A stretch of 24,262 nt of DNA from Propionibacterium sp. (GTDB lineage: Bacteria > Actinomycetota > Actinomycetes > Propionibacteriales > Propionibacteriaceae), in assembly GCA_012837465.1 (NCBI GenBank), contig DURG01000140.1:1-24262 (forward strand), read 5' to 3'. A model generated the notes under the pieces. The model was not told where the DNA came from and made no database searches. It worked only from the letters and a program-made list of their open reading frames with translations. This document shows, in pieces, positions 21,667 to 24,262 of this stretch. The position numbers were made by a program, and so were the translations under genes. Position 1 is the stretch's first letter, and each line of letters starts with the position of its first letter.

Positions 21667-23073
21667 TCAGGCTCCAATCAGGTCTGCGGGGGCGGCCAGG
21701 TGGCCGGTGATGGCGGTGGCGGCGGCGACGGCGGGCGAGACCAGGTGGGTCCGGCCGCCCTTGCCCTGGCGTCCCTCGAAGTTGCGGTTCGAGGTGGACG
21801 CGGCCCGTTCGCCGGGCTGCAGCTGGTCGGGGTTCATTCCGAGGCACATCGAGCAGCCGGCGGCGCGCCACTCGGCGCCGAAGTCCAGGAAGACCTGGTC
21901 GAGGCCCTCGGTCTCGGCCTCGAGGCGCACGCGGGCCGAGCCGGGCACGACGAGCATGCGCACGCCGTCGGCGATCTTCTGGCCCTGCAACACGGAGGCG
22001 GCGAGGCGCAGGTCCTCGATGCGGCCGTTGGTGCAGGAGCCGAGGAAGACGGTGTCGACCTTGATGTTGCGCATGGGGGTACCGGGCACGAGATCCATGT
22101 ACTCCAGCGCGCGCCGGGCGGTGGCCTGCTCGACCTCGGACCCGAAGTCCTCCGGTGCGGGGACGCTGGCGCCCAGCGGCACGCCATGGCCGGGGTTGGT
22201 GCCCCAGGTCACGAACGGGGTGAGCTGGGTGGCGTCGATGTCGACCTCGACGTCGAACGTCGCGTCGTCGTCGCTCTTGAGGGTGCGCCAGTACTCCACG
22301 GCGGCGTCCCAGTCGTCGCCCTCGGGCGCGTGTGGGCGGCCCTTGAGGTAGGCGAAGGTGGTCTCGTCGGGCGCGATCATGCCGGCCTTGGCGCCCCACT
22401 CGATCGACATGTTGCAGATCGTCATCCGCCCCTCCATCGAGAGGTTCTCGATGGTGGTGCCGCGGTACTCGACGATGTGGCCTTGGCCGCCGCCGGTACC
22501 GACCTTGGCGATCAGCGCCAGCACGACGTCCTTGGCGGTCACGCCGCCCGGCAGTTCGCCGTTGATGTTGACTGCCATGGTCTTGGGCTTGGCCTGGTTC
22601 AGCGTCTGGGTGGCGAGCACGTGCTCGACTTCGGAGGTGCCGATGCCGAAGGCCAGCGCGCCGAAGGCGCCGTGGGTGGAGGTGTGGGAGTCGCCGCACA
22701 CGATCGTCATACCCGGCTGGGTGACGCCCAGCTGGGGGCCGATGATGTGCACGACGCCCTGGTCCTTGTCGCCCAGGGAGTGGATGCGGATGCCGAAGTC
22801 CTGCGCGTTCTGGCGGAGGGTGTCGACCTGCTTGCGCGAGACGGGGTCCGCGATCGGTGCGAGGATGTTGAGCGTCGGGGTGTTGTGGTCCTCCGTCGCG
22901 AGCGTGAGATCGGGGCGACGGACGGGGCGGCCGGCGAGGCGAAGGCCCTCGAAGGCCTGCGGGCTGGTCACCTCGTGGACGAGATGAAGGTCGATGTAGA
23001 GCAGGTCCGGCTCGCCGTCTGCGGCGCGGACGACGTGCGCGTCCCACACCTTTTCGCTCAGGGTCTTACCCAT
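21667..23073 (-). CDS. leuC: 3-isopropylmalate dehydratase, large subunit
   Basis: A 468-aa aconitase-family protein. The N-terminus MGKTLSEKVWDAHVV is followed by DLLYIDLHLVHEVTSPQAFE, CGDSHTSTHGAFGALAFGIG and LGSCTNGRIEDL, which holds the first cluster Cys. CSMCLGMNPD holds the other two, completing the [4Fe-4S] ligands. ATG 23073 has GAGGAG about five bases upstream; the frame is open to 23109 but without support. The promoter and a palindrome lie in the gap to the divergent IclR-family gene, which probably controls it. Confidence 0.97.
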   Translation of the reverse strand: MGKTLSEKVWDAHVVRAADGEPDLLYIDLHLVHEVTSPQAFEGLRLAGRPVRRPDLTLATEDHNTPTLNILAPIADPVSRKQVDTLRQNAQDFGIRIHSLGDKDQGVVHIIGPQLGVTQPGMTIVCGDSHTSTHGAFGALAFGIGTSEVEHVLATQTLNQAKPKTMAVNINGELPGGVTAKDVVLALIAKVGTGGGQGHIVEYRGTTIENLSMEGRMTICNMSIEWGAKAGMIAPDETTFAYLKGRPHAPEGDDWDAAVEYWRTLKSDDDATFDVEVDIDATQLTPFVTWGTNPGHGVPLGASVPAPEDFGSEVEQATARRALEYMDLVPGTPMRNIKVDTVFLGSCTNGRIEDLRLAASVLQGQKIADGVRMLVVPGSARVRLEAETEGLDQVFLDFGAEWRAAGCSMCLGMNPDQLQPGERAASTSNRNFEGRQGKGGRTHLVSPAVAAATAITGHLAAPADLIGA

Positions 23074-23096
23074 GTGCTCCTCGCTTCGCAAAGATG

Positions 23097-23125
23097 ACAA
23101 TCGTTCCAATGGGAACTGCCGTCAA
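23097..23125 (-). promoter_or_regulatory. leuC promoter with a palindrome in its spacer
   Basis: On the minus strand TTGACG (23125-23120) and GATTGT (23102-23097) are 17 bases apart. The palindrome GTTCC-AATG-GGAAC (23103-23116, perfect 5-bp arms) fills most of the spacer. A protein bound there would block RNA polymerase. The likely binder is the divergent IclR-type regulator, or another leucine-responsive factor. Confidence 0.6.
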
Positions 23126-23153
23126 GTATGACGAACCGACCCGCGCGCCCAGT

Positions 23154-23183
23154 TTGCTTGTCCACCATGTGGATTGTTAATCT
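23154..23183 (+). promoter_or_regulatory. ndgR promoter with a palindrome in its spacer; leaderless transcript
   Basis: TTGCTT (23154-23159) and TAATCT (23178-23183) are 18 bases apart. Transcription would start at or next to the ATG (23190), so the mRNA is probably leaderless. TCCAC-CAT-GTGGA (23161-23173) lies wholly inside the spacer and suits autoregulation by the IclR protein. Confidence 0.6.
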
Positions 23184-23189
23184 CAGCAT

Positions 23190-23915
23190 ATGGACGACTC
23201 TTCTGGCGTTGGAGTACTCGACAAGGCGGCCCTCGTGTTGGCCGCCCTCGAGCGCAATCCCCTCACCCTCGCGGGCCTCGTGACCGCCACCGGGCTGGCC
23301 CGGCCGACCGCCCACCGGCTCGCCGTTGCACTGGAGCACCACCGCTTCGTGGGCCGCGACCTCCAGGGCCGGTTCGTGCTCGGCCCTCGCCTCATCGAGC
23401 TCGCCGAATCCGCCGGCGAGGATCCGCTGCTGGCCACTGCGGGCCCCATCCTGACCCGCCTGCGCGACATCACCGGCGAGTCCGTGCAACTGTTCCGCCG
23501 CCAGGGCGACATCCGCGTGTGCGTGGCCTCCGTCGAGCGCCCCACCGGCCTGCGCGACACCGTCCAGGTGGGTGCCCAGCTGTCGATGACCGCTGGCTCG
23601 GCCGCCCAGGTCCTCCTCGCCTGGGAGGAGCCCGACAAGCTCGAGAAGCTGCTCGATGCCGCGTCGTTCACCATGTCGACCCTGCAGACGGTGCGTCGGC
23701 GCGGCTGGTCCCAGTCGGTCGCCGAGCGCGAGGCGGGCGTGGCCTCCGTGTCGGCCCCGGTACTGGCGCCGTCGGGCAAGCTGATCGCCGCCGTGTCGGT
23801 CTCCGGGCCCATCGAGCGCCTCACGCGCTCTCCCGGCCGGCTGCACGCGCCTGCCGTCCTCGCCGCCGCGGAGCGCCTCAGCGAGGTGCTGCGCCGCAGC
23901 GGCGCACCTGAGTGA
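23190..23915 (+). CDS. ndgR: IclR family regulator, NdgR/LtbR type
   Basis: A 241-aa protein. The N-terminal winged helix (about 5-65; LTLAGLVTATGLARPTAHRL as helix-turn-helix, then GRFVLGPRLIELA) is followed by the IclR ligand domain (about 75-235; LRDITGESVQLFRRQGDIRV and LSMTAGSAAQVLLAW). In Streptomyces (NdgR), Corynebacterium (LtbR) and Mycobacterium, a very similar gene is always divergent from leuC-leuD and controls leucine genes. Here the gap is 116 bases with two divergent promoters. The start ATG fits a leaderless transcript; no ribosome site is seen. The inducing ligand is unknown here. Confidence 0.92.
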   Translation: MDDSSGVGVLDKAALVLAALERNPLTLAGLVTATGLARPTAHRLAVALEHHRFVGRDLQGRFVLGPRLIELAESAGEDPLLATAGPILTRLRDITGESVQLFRRQGDIRVCVASVERPTGLRDTVQVGAQLSMTAGSAAQVLLAWEEPDKLEKLLDAASFTMSTLQTVRRRGWSQSVAEREAGVASVSAPVLAPSGKLIAAVSVSGPIERLTRSPGRLHAPAVLAAAERLSEVLRRSGAPE

Positions 23916-23930
23916 CGTAGCCCCTGGCCT

Positions 23931-23954
23931 CGGGTCGGACAGGGGTCCGATCCG
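23931..23954 (+). terminator. Hairpin after ndgR
   Basis: CGGGTCGGA (23931-23939) pairs with TCCGATCCG (23946-23954): nine pairs including one G-U, with loop CAGGGG. It starts 16 bases after the ndgR stop. There is no U tract, so it would be a non-canonical terminator or a 3'-end stabiliser. Confidence 0.45.
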
Positions 23955-23989
23955 GGGGTTCCCCAATACCGTGGCGGGCCGTGGCTGCC

Positions 23990-23995
23990 TACCAT
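23990..23995 (+). promoter_or_regulatory. Possible -10 of a leaderless DUF4870 transcript
   Basis: TACCAT ends seven bases before the ATG at 24003, which would place the transcript start at the start codon. No clear -35 is visible and no ribosome site precedes the ATG, which fits a leaderless message. Confidence 0.4.
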
Positions 23996-24002
23996 CGAAA
24001 CC

Positions 24003-24262
24003 ATGAACTACGACTACTCCGCACCCTCCACCCGCGGTGACGAGCGCTCCATGGCGATCCTCGCCCACCTGTCCGCGATCATCGCCATGGTGCTCAGCGC
24101 CGGCTGGCTCAGCTTCGTCGGCCCGCTGCTCGTCTGGCTGCTCTACAAGGACCGCAGCCGCTACGTGCGTCGCGCCGCGGCGGGCTCCTTCAACTTCAAC
24201 ATCTGGGCCTGGCTGATGAACGTCATCGCCTGGATCTGCCTCTTCACCGTCATCCTGAGCCC
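24003..24262 (+). CDS. DUF4870 family membrane protein, partial (5' end only)
   Basis: About 86 N-terminal residues before the right edge. The start MNYDYSAPSTRGDERSMAIL is followed by AHLSAIIAMVLSAGWLSFVG, PLLVWLLYKDRSRYVRRAAA and GSFNFNIWAWLMNVIAWICL. This matches DUF4870 (Tic20-like) proteins: AHLSA, then GPLxxWLxxKD, and an N-rich amphipathic segment before the next helix. Function is unknown. Two to three membrane helices are visible and more are expected outside the window. It is separated from ndgR by 87 bases with a hairpin. Confidence 0.85.
   Translation, partial: MNYDYSAPSTRGDERSMAILAHLSAIIAMVLSAGWLSFVGPLLVWLLYKDRSRYVRRAAAGSFNFNIWAWLMNVIAWICLFTVILS

Overview
The window is high-GC, densely packed chromosomal DNA from an actinobacterium. 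Family-level markers are a WhiB1-type regulator, a mycothiol-system sigma/anti-sigma pair, the fused 2-oxoglutarate enzyme Kgd, a 24-residue bL37, a Rho with a large Arg/Asn/Gln insertion, and DUF6104 next to kgd. A Propionibacteriaceae-like host is my best guess, from overall protein feel only; it is not proven here. I see no phage, insertion sequence, CRISPR array or plasmid genes. This is core genome with interesting regulatory and repeat DNA between the genes.

Layout. (1) 1-8923, minus strand: lipoprotein gene, lysA, hom, thrB, then rho, rpmE, prfA, prmC and a partial tsaC/sua5. This is the actinobacterial lysA-hom-thrC-thrB-rho-rpmE-prfA-prmC-sua5 order with thrC absent. Amino acid genes and translation genes are joined by short stop/start overlaps. 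rho and rpmE have recognisable promoters of their own, and rho is followed by a cluster of palindromic repeats. (2) 9006-10360, plus: tRNA-Arg(CCG) and a GT87-type membrane glycosyltransferase. (3) 10469-15642, plus: kgd, a 59-aa DUF6104 gene and galK. (4) 15639-18074: a small membrane protein, whiB1, the PdtaS-type sensor kinase and the bL37 gene. (5) 18261-19150, minus: the redox-sensing rsrA/sigR pair with an excellent SigR-type autoregulatory promoter; then a divergent PAC2 protein. (6) 20287-23073, minus: leuC, leuD, a small membrane protein and an ElaA-like acetyltransferase in one overlapping operon. It is divergent from an IclR-family regulator (NdgR/LtbR type) at 23190-23915. (7) A partial DUF4870 membrane protein at the right edge.

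How the parts work together. lysA/hom/thrB supply lysine and the threonine branch; leuC/leuD supply leucine under probable control of the divergent IclR protein; kgd feeds the TCA cycle and glutamate metabolism. Genes 16203-19150 form a stress-sensing neighbourhood: an Fe-S/NO sensor (WhiB1), a cytosolic histidine kinase (PdtaS) and a thiol-redox sigma switch (SigR/RsrA). The same neighbourhood is known in Mycobacterium tuberculosis (whiB1, pdtaS, rshA, sigH).

The most notable signals are: (a) a REP-like hairpin element in one full copy beside rho and two copies beside rsrA, with arms that change in compensation around a constant loop; (b) two different palindromes, each sitting exactly in the -35/-10 spacer of one of the divergent leuC and ndgR promoters; (c) a possible long isoform of SigR starting just downstream of its own promoter; (d) an 18-bp perfect palindrome in the kgd leader; and (e) the low-complexity insertion of Rho, carrying a 37-bp perfect DNA duplication. 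I found no wholly new multi-gene system. No stretch longer than 300 bases lacks a gene.
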